Shown here: positions 8,643-15,200 of the stretch, in pieces
How the letters are laid out: each line of letters opens with the position of its first letter
How positions within the stretch are numbered: the stretch's first letter is position 1
Source: Nesterenkonia salmonea
GTDB lineage: Bacteria; Actinomycetota; Actinomycetes; Actinomycetales; Micrococcaceae
Length of the DNA stretch: 49,165 nt
Assembly (NCBI RefSeq): GCF_005771525.1
Contig: NZ_VAVZ01000028.1
Coordinates: 1-49,165 of the forward strand
Direction of reading: 5' to 3'
Program-made: the position numbers and the translations under genes
The notes under the pieces: model-generated
Seen by the model: only the letters and a program-made list of their open reading frames with translations
What the model was told of the DNA's origin: nothing
Databases searched by the model: none

Positions 8643-9617
8643 TTACCATGGACGGCGCGTGATGCTGGGGAGTGCTGCCTCAAAATCGCGCGCTTCAACT
8701 CTAGAACCGCCGCGGAGGATGGCTTCCCGGCGGGCGTCGCTGACGAGTTTCTCAGCGGCAGCATGCGGAAGGCCCTGTAGCTTACTTGCGTAGCGATCAA
8801 TATCGAGGCCCCTATACGCAGTCGTGCGCAAACGCAGCCGTAGGAGTCGGCGAAACTCGTGAACAGTTGGCTTCCTGAACGTCAAGACTTCGTCAAAGCG
8901 CCTCCAGAGCGCGTGATCGAGCAATCCCGAGTGATTCGTAGCTGCGAGCAGAAGACTCGGACCGTTGTAACGGTCAGTCATCTGCAGGAAGGCAGTGACG
9001 ACCCGTTTCATTTCGCCATGCTCCGCGTGGTCGTCCCGAGAGCGCCCCAATGCATCGAACTCATCAAATAGGACCACGAATGGAGCCTGGTCGGCATAGT
9101 CCAGAATGCGCCGGAGATTACTTGCTGTTTCTCCTAAATACGATGAAACGACTGCGTCTAGCCGGACAAGCAGAAAAGGCCTCCCGAGTTCATGGGCGAG
9201 GGCCTCAGCGGCAGTCGTCTTGCCGCACCCGGGTGGGCCTTCCAAAAGCAGCCGCTGTCTGCGGGGGATTCCAGCACTGTCTAAAGCGGGCCACTGCTGG
9301 ACTTCATTGACGAGACTATCTAGGTCCGCAACAAGGTGAGGGTCTAAGATTAGATCATCAAGCATCCTGCTTGGCTCTCGAACTTCCCCGAGGTCCCATT
9401 CTCCTTCACGGTCTTTGGGCGGGGAAGGAATCAGAACCGTGGAACCGGTGTCCACCGGCGACCCCCCGGCAACCAAGAGTCGGCGAAGGTCCCTGGCTAA
9501 AGCGTTATGGTGCTTTGACTCTTCTTCTTCGATGATCTCGGTGGCGACACGACGGAACGTGAGTTCGTCGTGTGTTTGGAACGCTTTGAAGAGTTCCTTG
9601 AGGTGCCTGCCTGCCAT
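8643..9617 (-). CDS. ietA: IetA-like AAA+ ATPase, partner of the S8 protease
   Basis: The start is placed at ATG 9617, giving MAGRHLKELFKAF and 324 aa. The open frame extends upstream to 9785, but that part overlaps the preceding HTH gene and has no family character. The AAA core is clear: Walker A GPPGCGKTT (from G127), Walker B VVLFDEFDAL (D185, E186), a sensor-1-like LLLAATNHSG and an arginine-rich WRRFDEVLTF that may supply the arginine finger. The N-terminal 90 residues form a charged helical region, probably for contact with the protease. Gene order ATPase then protease with a 9-base gap fits one transcript and the IetAS arrangement. The call rests on the pair; the ATPase alone is a general AAA type. 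Confidence 0.8.
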   Translation of the reverse strand: MAGRHLKELFKAFQTHDELTFRRVATEIIEEEESKHHNALARDLRRLLVAGGSPVDTGSTVLIPSPPKDREGEWDLGEVREPSRMLDDLILDPHLVADLDSLVNEVQQWPALDSAGIPRRQRLLLEGPPGCGKTTAAEALAHELGRPFLLVRLDAVVSSYLGETASNLRRILDYADQAPFVVLFDEFDALGRSRDDHAEHGEMKRVVTAFLQMTDRYNGPSLLLAATNHSGLLDHALWRRFDEVLTFRKPTVHEFRRLLRLRLRTTAYRGLDIDRYASKLQGLPHAAAEKLVSDARREAILRGGSRVEARDFEAALPSITRRPW

Positions 9618-9645
9618 ACCCCCATCGTACGGGGTTCCTGGCGGG

Positions 9646-10167
9646 TCACCCTCGAAGGTTCGAGGCCGGTTCATGCCGTGCCCGCCCAGGCCGTCTCCCG
9701 CGGCGTCGGATCGCACCTCCGCTAGCGAGCACCGCTGCGCGAACTGACTCATCGCTGATCCCGAGACGCTTGCTGACCTGGGCAAGTGTTAGCCCCTCCG
9801 TGTAGAGCCGCGCGGCTTCTGCCTGCGCTTCCTCGGTCGGTGCCATCCGTTGAGGCTGGACACCTGCTCGACGTGCGATCTCACGAACAGTCGATCGATG
9901 CACCCCGAACCTCCGAGCAAGCACCCGCACAGGTGTCCCAGCCCCGTAGCCCTCCAGCACCTCTGCACGAATCGAGGCGCTCAAACGGGTTTGAGACTGA
10001 CGCGATTTCTCACGGACTGGACCACGCTCATCACTCAACTGAGTAGACTGGAGCCGAAAGTTGTTGGCCTTCGTTCCCTGGAGAACACGCCGAATCAGCG
10101 TCCTGATCGGCTTCCTGGGGTTTGAGAAGTACCTACGAAGGTCCACCACATCAGGCTGGCCGCTCAA
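9646..10167 (-). CDS. Small protein with two helix-turn-helix motifs, upstream of ietAS
   Basis: The open frame is 173 codons from a TTG at 10167. A later start is possible, because the first part overlaps an inverted repeat and no ribosome-binding site stands out. The C-terminal two thirds carry two successive resolvase/transposase-type HTH units: VRVLARRFGVHRSTVREIAR and, about 35 residues later, LAQVSKRLGISDESVRAAV. The tail is strongly basic (IRRRGRRPGRARHE). No catalytic recombinase domain is present. It reads in the same direction as ietA with a gap of 28 bases. It may be a regulator of the defence operon, or a leftover DNA-binding domain of a lost recombinase. I cannot tell which. Confidence 0.6.
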   Translation of the reverse strand: MSGQPDVVDLRRYFSNPRKPIRTLIRRVLQGTKANNFRLQSTQLSDERGPVREKSRQSQTRLSASIRAEVLEGYGAGTPVRVLARRFGVHRSTVREIARRAGVQPQRMAPTEEAQAEAARLYTEGLTLAQVSKRLGISDESVRAAVLASGGAIRRRGRRPGRARHEPASNLRG

Positions 10168-10189
10168 ATCAACACGGTTCGAGCGGCCA
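10157..10189. repeat. 9-bp perfect inverted repeat between the HTH gene and abi
   Basis: TGGCCGCTC (10157-10165) and GAGCGGCCA (10181-10189) are exact reverse complements separated by 15 bases. The repeat overlaps the proposed start of the leftward HTH gene and lies just before the promoter-like TATGAT of the rightward RNA/abi unit. It could be an operator for the HTH protein or an RNA hairpin. There is no T-run on either side. Confidence 0.55.
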
Positions 10190-10213
10190 GCTGGATCTCA
10201 TGTATGATGGAGT

Positions 10214-10270
10214 CATCATATCCCCCACGCCTCTCGGAGAAGCGCAACTTGGGGGATTTTTCTTTCCCGC
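10214..10270 (+). ncRNA. Candidate AbiF-type small structured RNA upstream of the Abi_2 gene
   Basis: ATCCCCC and GGGGGAT form a perfect 7-bp outer stem directly followed by TTTTTCTTT, as in an intrinsic terminator. Inside, CGC-C-TCT and AGA-A-GCG can form a second stem over CGG. A TATGAT at 10203-10208 sits at the right distance for a start near 10214, so a transcript of about 55 nt ending in the T-run is plausible. Short structured RNAs preceding Abi_2 genes (the AbiF RNA motif) have been described. I assign this one by position and shape, not by a covariance search. It ends about 20 bases before the abi start, so the terminator must be partly read through or abi has its own promoter. Confidence 0.5.
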
Positions 10271-10287
10271 CTGACTAGACTCAGGAC

Positions 10288-11286
10288 ATGCCGAAGCGAC
10301 GAATGCCCCGTGCCCGCGGAAGCAGACGCTTCGAGAAGCCACCCCTGAGCTCATCTGCGTTAGTGGACCTGCTTAGAAGCCGTGGACTTGCCATCACAGA
10401 CGAAACTCAGGCAGCCCAGCAGATCAGCCACATCGGCTATTACCGCCTCTCCGCCTACATGGTCCCATTCCAACGTGGTCGTGATAATCATGACTTCAAG
10501 CCGGGGACAACATTCGAAGATGTGATGAGCCTATACTCGTTTGACCGCCAGCTCCGGCTCCTCGTCCTGGATGCGCTGGAGCACATTGAGGTCAGGTTGC
10601 GGGCCGCAGTGACTGACGAAATGTCACTGAAGCATCAGGATGCCTTCTGGTACACCGAACCGTCGTATTTCCGAGATTTGGCTCGGCACTCTGAGTTTCT
10701 GGATCAGGTGAGTGAACGTAGCCGACGTCAGCTCGAAGGCCGGCCTGAAGACTCCGGCGACGTACACAATTACCGGTCTGCTTTAGAGCATTACTTGGTC
10801 ACATATGGCGAACCGGACTTCCCTCCCTCATGGATCATGATGGAGGGGCTCACCTTCGGACAGGTGAAGTCGCTCTATGACAACCTCCAGCAGCGTGAAG
10901 ACTCGAACCGCATCGCCCGCCAGCTCGGCACCCCCGGACCAGTGTTGACATCGTGGTTGAGGACTTTTCTGCGGTTCCGAAACATCGGCGCCCACCATGG
11001 CCGCTTATGGAACGTAGTTCTCGGCGTCGCACCCACGGCTCCAAAGAGCAAGTCCGTTCCTTGGCCGCGATCTCAATGGAAGATCACCGACCCCCGGCAC
11101 GGTCCCATCCGCATATATCCAGGACTTTCCGCCATCCAATCACTGTTACTGACCACCGCCTCAGACCCCACGTGGTCACAACGTCTCTATGACCTGGTTT
11201 CGGACTACCAGGCTGTCCCTCAACAAGCGATGGGGTTCCCAGCAGACTGGCACCACGAAAGGTTCTGGAACATAATTCCCAACTGA
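10288..11286 (+). CDS. Abi_2 family abortive-infection protein (AbiF/AbiD-like) with HEPN RNase motif
   Basis: A 332-aa protein starting at ATG 10288. Early residues contain the Abi_2 hallmark ISHIGYYRLSAYMVPFQ and FDRQLRLLVLDALEHIEVRLRAAV. The C-terminal part has FLRFRNIGAHHGRLWN, in which R231-N232-xxx-H236 is the HEPN ribonuclease signature. Members of this family cut or sequester RNA to stop phage growth at the expense of the infected cell. A small hairpin RNA precedes it and may act as its partner or inhibitor. It is followed 134 bases later by a nucleotide cyclase gene in the same direction. Family assignment is secure; the precise Abi type and the RNA partnership are inferred. Confidence 0.87.
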   Translation: MPKRRMPRARGSRRFEKPPLSSSALVDLLRSRGLAITDETQAAQQISHIGYYRLSAYMVPFQRGRDNHDFKPGTTFEDVMSLYSFDRQLRLLVLDALEHIEVRLRAAVTDEMSLKHQDAFWYTEPSYFRDLARHSEFLDQVSERSRRQLEGRPEDSGDVHNYRSALEHYLVTYGEPDFPPSWIMMEGLTFGQVKSLYDNLQQREDSNRIARQLGTPGPVLTSWLRTFLRFRNIGAHHGRLWNVVLGVAPTAPKSKSVPWPRSQWKITDPRHGPIRIYPGLSAIQSLLLTTASDPTWSQRLYDLVSDYQAVPQQAMGFPADWHHERFWNIIPN

Positions 11287-11420
11287 AGCAACCTACGGCT
11301 CGGGAGGGGGTGACAGCAACACTGGGTACATGAAAACCCTGGCATTATTAAGACTTCCTTACAGTGCAGTAGCCAGGTTGACCATGCCAACGAATGGGCG
11401 CGCAGAGGAGATGCCGTGAT

Positions 11421-12116
11421 ATGAGTCTGAAAGATGATCTGAATGCGTACGTCCAGAAAACCGTCGACGAGCAGTGGGAGCGTCGCGCAGGCCAGAAAGT
11501 GCCCGACGCCGATGACCTTCCGCTGAAGAACCTTGCTGTCGAGCTCGACGCAACCGTCCTCTACGCGGATCTTGCGTCGTCGACGAAGATGGTCAAGGGA
11601 CATAAGGACTGGTTCGCTGCGGAGGTCTACAAGAGCTATCTCTACTGTGCAGCGAAGATCATTCGAGCGCGGGGCGGCATCATCACGGCCTACGACGGGG
11701 ACCGTGTCATGGGTGTGTTCATCGGGGACTCGAAGAACACCGACGCCGCGAAGTGTGGGCTGCAGATCAACTGGGCATCGAAGAAAATTGTGGCAGCGAA
11801 GATCGCCGAGAAGTACCCGAAGAGCACCTTCGTGCTCAAGCAGCGGGTTGGCATCGATACCTCGAAGCTTTTCGTCGCCCGAACAGGCATTCGAGGCAGC
11901 AATGACTTGGTGTGGGTTGGGAAAGCGGCAAACAATGCGGCGAAGCTGGCCGCGCTCGATCCTCGTTACCCGACCTACATCACCGCCGACGTCTACAGCA
12001 GGCTGAATGAGACCTCGAAGCTCGGGGGCGATCCGAAGCGGAACATGTGGACTGACCTGGGGACCTCTGACATGGGCTATCAGATCTACGGGTCGACGTT
12101 CTGGTGGTCGGTTTAA
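11421..12116 (+). CDS. Pycsar-type class III nucleotide cyclase (first cyclase)
   Basis: A 231-aa protein. The start is ATG 11421 (MSLKDDLNAY), with GAGGAG about 10 bases upstream. The cyclase homology domain has both metal-binding aspartates, D50 in TVLYADLASSTKM and D94 in AYDGDRVMGVF, and a later NDLVWVGKAANNAAKL segment. The combination YADL-SSTKMV, AAEVYKSYLYCAAKI and YDGDRVMGVF matches the PycC cyclases of Pycsar anti-phage systems, which make cCMP or cUMP on infection. No membrane segment is present. Which pyrimidine it uses cannot be read here. It is convergent with the second cyclase (9 bases between stops). Upstream is the abi gene, so it either shares the DUF5706-type effector of the opposite operon or has another output. 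Confidence 0.82.
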   Translation: MSLKDDLNAYVQKTVDEQWERRAGQKVPDADDLPLKNLAVELDATVLYADLASSTKMVKGHKDWFAAEVYKSYLYCAAKIIRARGGIITAYDGDRVMGVFIGDSKNTDAAKCGLQINWASKKIVAAKIAEKYPKSTFVLKQRVGIDTSKLFVARTGIRGSNDLVWVGKAANNAAKLAALDPRYPTYITADVYSRLNETSKLGGDPKRNMWTDLGTSDMGYQIYGSTFWWSV

Positions 12117-12125
12117 CGCCGGATG

Positions 12126-12857
12126 TCAACTGAGGGAGCTGATCCACTCGTCCATCGGCGGGATGATGGGATTTCCCTGGTACACGGTTCCGATGCCGGA
12201 CGTCCGCTGCGGTCGGAGTAGGCCTTGGTTGTTCTCGTTCAGGTTCGAGTAGAAGACGTCGCCGACGACGATCGGGCTCGATCCCCAACCGCGCCCCGCC
12301 AGGTGCGCCAGATGGGCTGCCCTGTTGACGACGTCGCCCATGTACACGACGTCGTTGATCGTGCTGCCGTTGTACCCCGCCTTGATCATGAGGACCCGCC
12401 CGTACTCGACGCCTATGCCGATGCTGAGTTGGGTGATCCCTTCCTTCTCGTAGTGGTGGTTGAGGAGCTTCAGGAGGGTATTGGCCTGCGCTGCGGTAGC
12501 GAACACATCGTCGATGTGGTTGACCTGCGTCGTCTTGTAGGAGGCCCACACGCAGTCGCCGACGATATTCACCTCGCGCACATTGGAGTCGGAATTTAGG
12601 ACTGCGACCATTTCCGAGATGAACGACCGGTAGATCTTCGCAAGGACGGGCCTTTTGTGCTTCGACGTCAGGCCGGACGAGTCTCGGATGTCAATGAAGA
12701 TCGCCGAGCACATGCCGTAGAAGCCGTTGGAGAACGTGAGCTTGTCCCGGTCAGGGAGCCCGTCTACCTCTTCGTACGCTCCCGCCGGCTGATCCAGGAT
12801 CGCTTTGATCCGGGCCGAGCTGGCCGTCCAGTCATATGGTCTGTAGTTGCCGTCCAT
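12126..12857 (-). CDS. Pycsar-type class III nucleotide cyclase (second cyclase, effector-linked)
   Basis: The start is placed at ATG 12857 (MDGNYRPYDW, 243 aa), 7 bases after the stop of the effector gene; the open frame continues to 12887 but would overlap it. Metal-binding aspartates are D56 (SAIFIDIRDSSGL) and D101 (VNIVGDCVWASY), followed by NDVVYMGDVVNRAAHLA. The N-terminal extension with DKLTFSNGFYGMCSA and the SKHKRPVLAKIYRSFISE helix are typical of the cyclase clade found next to membrane effectors in Pycsar-like loci. It differs clearly from the first cyclase in N-terminus and in both metal motifs, so the two are not a recent duplication. It would signal infection to the adjacent membrane protein. 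Confidence 0.82.
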   Translation of the reverse strand: MDGNYRPYDWTASSARIKAILDQPAGAYEEVDGLPDRDKLTFSNGFYGMCSAIFIDIRDSSGLTSKHKRPVLAKIYRSFISEMVAVLNSDSNVREVNIVGDCVWASYKTTQVNHIDDVFATAAQANTLLKLLNHHYEKEGITQLSIGIGVEYGRVLMIKAGYNGSTINDVVYMGDVVNRAAHLAHLAGRGWGSSPIVVGDVFYSNLNENNQGLLRPQRTSGIGTVYQGNPIIPPMDEWISSLS

Positions 12858-12864
12858 TTGCGTC

Positions 12865-13461
12865 CTAGCTGTTCGTGGTGCCGACAACGAGGGCCAGGAC
12901 TGCGATCGCGGCTCCTGCGGCGAGAGCGCACCGGATGGCCCACTTTGCAGCGGTTACTTTTACCGTGGCAATCCGAGCATTGACATGTATCTGGTCAGCG
13001 AGATCTTTCGTCAGCTCAACAGGATCAGAGGTCAGTGTATGGAGCGCCTCGCTGTACTCCTGTCGCTTGCCCCTGAAATTTCGATCGATGCTGGCGAAGA
13101 AAAGCCTGTTGATCGTGTCCCGATCTGCATCCTTGTCCTTCACTCTCGGTGTTAGCGTCCATCCGCACATAGCGCCGGTGATGAGAAGCAAGAAGCAGGC
13201 GATGACAACGAGAGTGTCGAACAGCGCAGTCCGAGGAGTAAAGTCCTTTGCGAGGTTGAACGTCGTCGTTGCCATCACCCCAGTGAAGGCCAGCGTTACG
13301 CCGGCCTTTGCATCCGAGTGGCGAATCCACTCGTTCATCAATGCGAGTGTCTTCCATGCGTGGTCCGGGTTCGGTTCGGGCGAGCTGACGGGCGTGGGTG
13401 AGTCGTGTGGATGGCCCTCGGCGGCCCGTCGTCCACCGCGCCGGGACGGCATTCGAAACAT
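12865..13461 (-). CDS. Pycsar membrane effector (DUF5706/PycTM-like)
   Basis: A 198-aa protein, the first gene of the effector-cyclase pair. After a polar N-terminus comes the family signature NEWIRHSDAKAGVTLAF, leading into membrane segment 1 (about 53-70). Segment 2 is at about 82-103 (TLVVIACFLLLITGAMCGW), then a charged cytoplasmic stretch with GKRQEYSEAL and a C-terminal segment at about 175-194. In known Pycsar systems such proteins bind the cyclic pyrimidine nucleotide and disrupt the inner membrane. The start could also be the second Met (13452). The N-terminus sits close to a TAGCCT hexamer, so the transcript may be nearly leaderless. Confidence 0.8.
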   Translation of the reverse strand: MFRMPSRRGGRRAAEGHPHDSPTPVSSPEPNPDHAWKTLALMNEWIRHSDAKAGVTLAFTGVMATTTFNLAKDFTPRTALFDTLVVIACFLLLITGAMCGWTLTPRVKDKDADRDTINRLFFASIDRNFRGKRQEYSEALHTLTSDPVELTKDLADQIHVNARIATVKVTAAKWAIRCALAAGAAIAVLALVVGTTNS

Positions 13462-13692
13462 GGTTCTAGGCTACTAAGGATGGCCCTGTGTGCCACGGGA
13501 CTCATCGGTTGCACGCGTGCCTGATTCTGAGGTCCGCTGGTTGGCAGTCGCGAGTCTGAGCTTGAAGAGGTTTGCGCTGCTGCTCGACCCCCCTGGTTTA
13601 GTTCCTGAAGATGACTTGCCCCAGGCCCCTCGACCCTAGTGCCCATATTCAAAAGCCTCGGAGGTGGCTCCCCAAAGGACCCCTGAGCCGCT

Positions 13693-13720
13693 CATTGTGG
13701 TGGCCATTGTGGTGGCCATT
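13693..13720 (+). repeat. 12-bp tandem duplication
   Basis: CATTGTGGTGGC occurs twice head to tail (13693-13704, 13705-13716), followed by a further CATT. It lies about 110 bases before the tRNA fragment. It may be a recombinase arm-binding site or simple slippage. Confidence 0.6.
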
Positions 13721-13830
13721 TTGCTCCACATCCACCGCTTCCGACCGACGCTCGCCGACATGCGAAACTGTAAAATCCCAGGTCAGCCGACACCCATCGA
13801 CACCGGCCGATTCCAGCAGAACCCACTCAG

Positions 13831-13880
13831 GGGATCTTTTAATCCGCTGGTCGCGGGTTCGAGTCCCGCAGGGCCCACCA
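13831..13880 (+). other. tRNA-Lys(UUU) 3' fragment, probable attachment-site scar (attR)
   Basis: The sequence carries the 3' half of a tRNA: anticodon loop CTTTTAA (13836-13842, anticodon TTT), the anticodon 3' strand, a perfect T-arm GCGGG-TTCGAGT-CCCGC (13853-13869), acceptor 3' strand AGGGCCC, discriminator A and CCA (13878-13880). No D-arm or 5' acceptor (expected GGGCCCT) precedes it, so this is not a complete gene. Integrases that use tRNA 3' ends leave exactly such a duplicate at the far end of the inserted element. Its orientation means the element lies to the left and the intact tRNA beyond the left edge. Confidence 0.75.
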
Positions 13881-13964
13881 AATCCTGGCTGCTCCCACCT
13901 CAGCCCCGCACCAGCGGGTGTCACACAGCCCCTCAGCACCTGGCCTCGGACTAAGGTGTCAGGG

Positions 13965-15200
13965 GTGAAGATCTCTTGGGTGGATGCCTCCGCGGCCGAG
14001 CAGCGACGCATGCATGAGCTGGCCGGACTCTTCACCGAGAAGGAGACCGTGGATGAGCTGGGGCTGGGCCCGGTGCGCGACACTCTCGGCAGCATCCTCT
14101 TCCCCGGCAGCTCCACTCTGCACACCCGGGCGCGCTATATGCTGCTGGTCCCCTGGCTACACCAGTTGGCCGGGGTCGACAGCTCTTCCCCCACCAGGTA
14201 TCAGGCGGTACGCCGGGCAGAACGTCGGTTCATCGAGGCCGCCCGCGGCCTGCCGCCCGGCACTGATCTGGGCGGTCTCTTCGGCCGGCGCAATGCAGAG
14301 ATCCAGCGGGGGGCCAGCGATGTCTATACCTGGCTGCTGATTCCCTACGGGATCATGTTCGACCCGGCCAGCCAGACCAGCCGCAGGCTGCTGCACCAAA
14401 TGGGGTACGACGACGCCTCCTCAGCGCCGCTGATTCACCCCTCTCTGCCTGCCCCGCCGGAGGAGTTTCCGGTGCTACCCGGAGGGTTCGCGATGCCCCG
14501 CAGTGAGGCCCAATGGCTGCAGGAGCGGATGCTCTCCTCCGCGCCCGGAACTGTGGCTGCTCATTTCCTGCAGCACCGCCCGGCAGTCGACAGCCGGTAC
14601 CCCTGGTCAGATCCTGCCGCTGCGATGATCAGCGGACAGGCCGCGGAGCATTTGCGTCTGGCTGAGGAGTTTGCCACGGGGATCCACGGAGCCCAGCTGC
14701 TCTACAACCTGCTGCTCTCCCGGCGGCAGCAGGAGATCTTCGCGGCCGCGGACAATGAGCAGGGACTGCGCGGTGATCCTGAGCGGTACCGGAACGAGCT
14801 CGCCCGCTGGGCCCAGGAATGTGCCGGCCTGGGGCACTGGCGCCTGGAGGAGATCCTCGCTCTGGTGGAGCAGACCCGGCGTCGCCCGCTGAGTCCCGGA
14901 CTCAGCCGGTTTCTCCGGAAATGGGATCAGGCCCTGCAGCGCAGCAGCCCGGAAGGCATCACCCAGGACGCCAGCGCCCATGAGCTGATCAGCAGCAGGG
15001 AGAACACCCTCAAACGCAGCCAGTCCCGGTTCCACAACCGGAAGCTGCTGGCCGCCTGGGGCGGAGCCTCCGCGGCTGGCCGGCTGAATATGCGCTGGGG
15101 CTCCAGCGTCCGGCGCATCCTGCTGGACATCCACGAGGGTCTGGAACGGGCCGAGGGCCAGACGCTGAGCCCCCAGGAGCGGGTGACCGCCGATGCTTGA
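13965..15200 (+). CDS. DUF6361-family protein, first gene of a DUF6361-PLD-helicase operon
   Basis: The start is the GTG at 13965 (MKISWVDASAAEQ, 411 aa), 7 bases after a TAAGGT -10 element; a GTG at 13956 is an alternative. The N-terminal pattern WVDASAAEQRRMHEL, VDELGLGPVRDTLGSILFPG and TRARYMLLVPWLHQL is that of DUF6361 proteins as I know them. Their function is unknown. The protein is mostly helical, has no membrane segment or nuclease motif I recognise, and ends with an arginine-rich segment (LKRSQSRFHNRKLL). Its stop overlaps the start of the next gene by 8 bases. Coupling to a phospholipase-D nuclease and a helicase suggests a DNA-directed defence role; this is inference from context. 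Confidence 0.75.
   Translation: MKISWVDASAAEQRRMHELAGLFTEKETVDELGLGPVRDTLGSILFPGSSTLHTRARYMLLVPWLHQLAGVDSSSPTRYQAVRRAERRFIEAARGLPPGTDLGGLFGRRNAEIQRGASDVYTWLLIPYGIMFDPASQTSRRLLHQMGYDDASSAPLIHPSLPAPPEEFPVLPGGFAMPRSEAQWLQERMLSSAPGTVAAHFLQHRPAVDSRYPWSDPAAAMISGQAAEHLRLAEEFATGIHGAQLLYNLLLSRRQQEIFAAADNEQGLRGDPERYRNELARWAQECAGLGHWRLEEILALVEQTRRRPLSPGLSRFLRKWDQALQRSSPEGITQDASAHELISSRENTLKRSQSRFHNRKLLAAWGGASAAGRLNMRWGSSVRRILLDIHEGLERAEGQTLSPQERVTADA

Larger units (their letters stand above)
1..13880. mobile_element. Integrated mobilizable/conjugative island (right part)
   Basis: This segment combines a MobF relaxase module, an insertion sequence, a resolvase-like gene and at least three phage-defence modules, and is closed on the right by a tRNA 3' fragment. 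The left end, integrase and any transfer apparatus are not in the window. Integration at tRNA-Lys is inferred from the fragment. Confidence 0.6.
13462..13964. other. Gene-free junction between island and flank
   Basis: About 500 bases without a convincing gene. It holds the promoter side of the effector operon, a 12-bp tandem duplication (13693-13720) and the tRNA-Lys 3' fragment (13831-13880). A TAAGGT hexamer at 13953-13958 is followed by the GTG start of the DUF6361 gene 7 bases later, suggesting a leaderless transcript. Long open frames that cross this stretch are chance readings through the tRNA fragment. Confidence 0.6.

Noticed and set aside
9618-9785. N-terminal extension of the AAA ATPase to 9785.
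   Set aside because: It overlaps the HTH gene, has low-complexity sequence, and MAGRHLKELF at 9617 begins the recognisable protein.
13800-13880. A complete tRNA-Lys gene.
   Set aside because: The D-arm and 5' acceptor strand (expected GGGCCCT) are absent; only the 3' half is present.
13611-13964. An open frame that extends the DUF6361 gene about 118 codons upstream.
   Set aside because: It runs through the tRNA fragment and the 12-bp repeat, has no family similarity, and a promoter-like TAAGGT sits just before GTG 13965.
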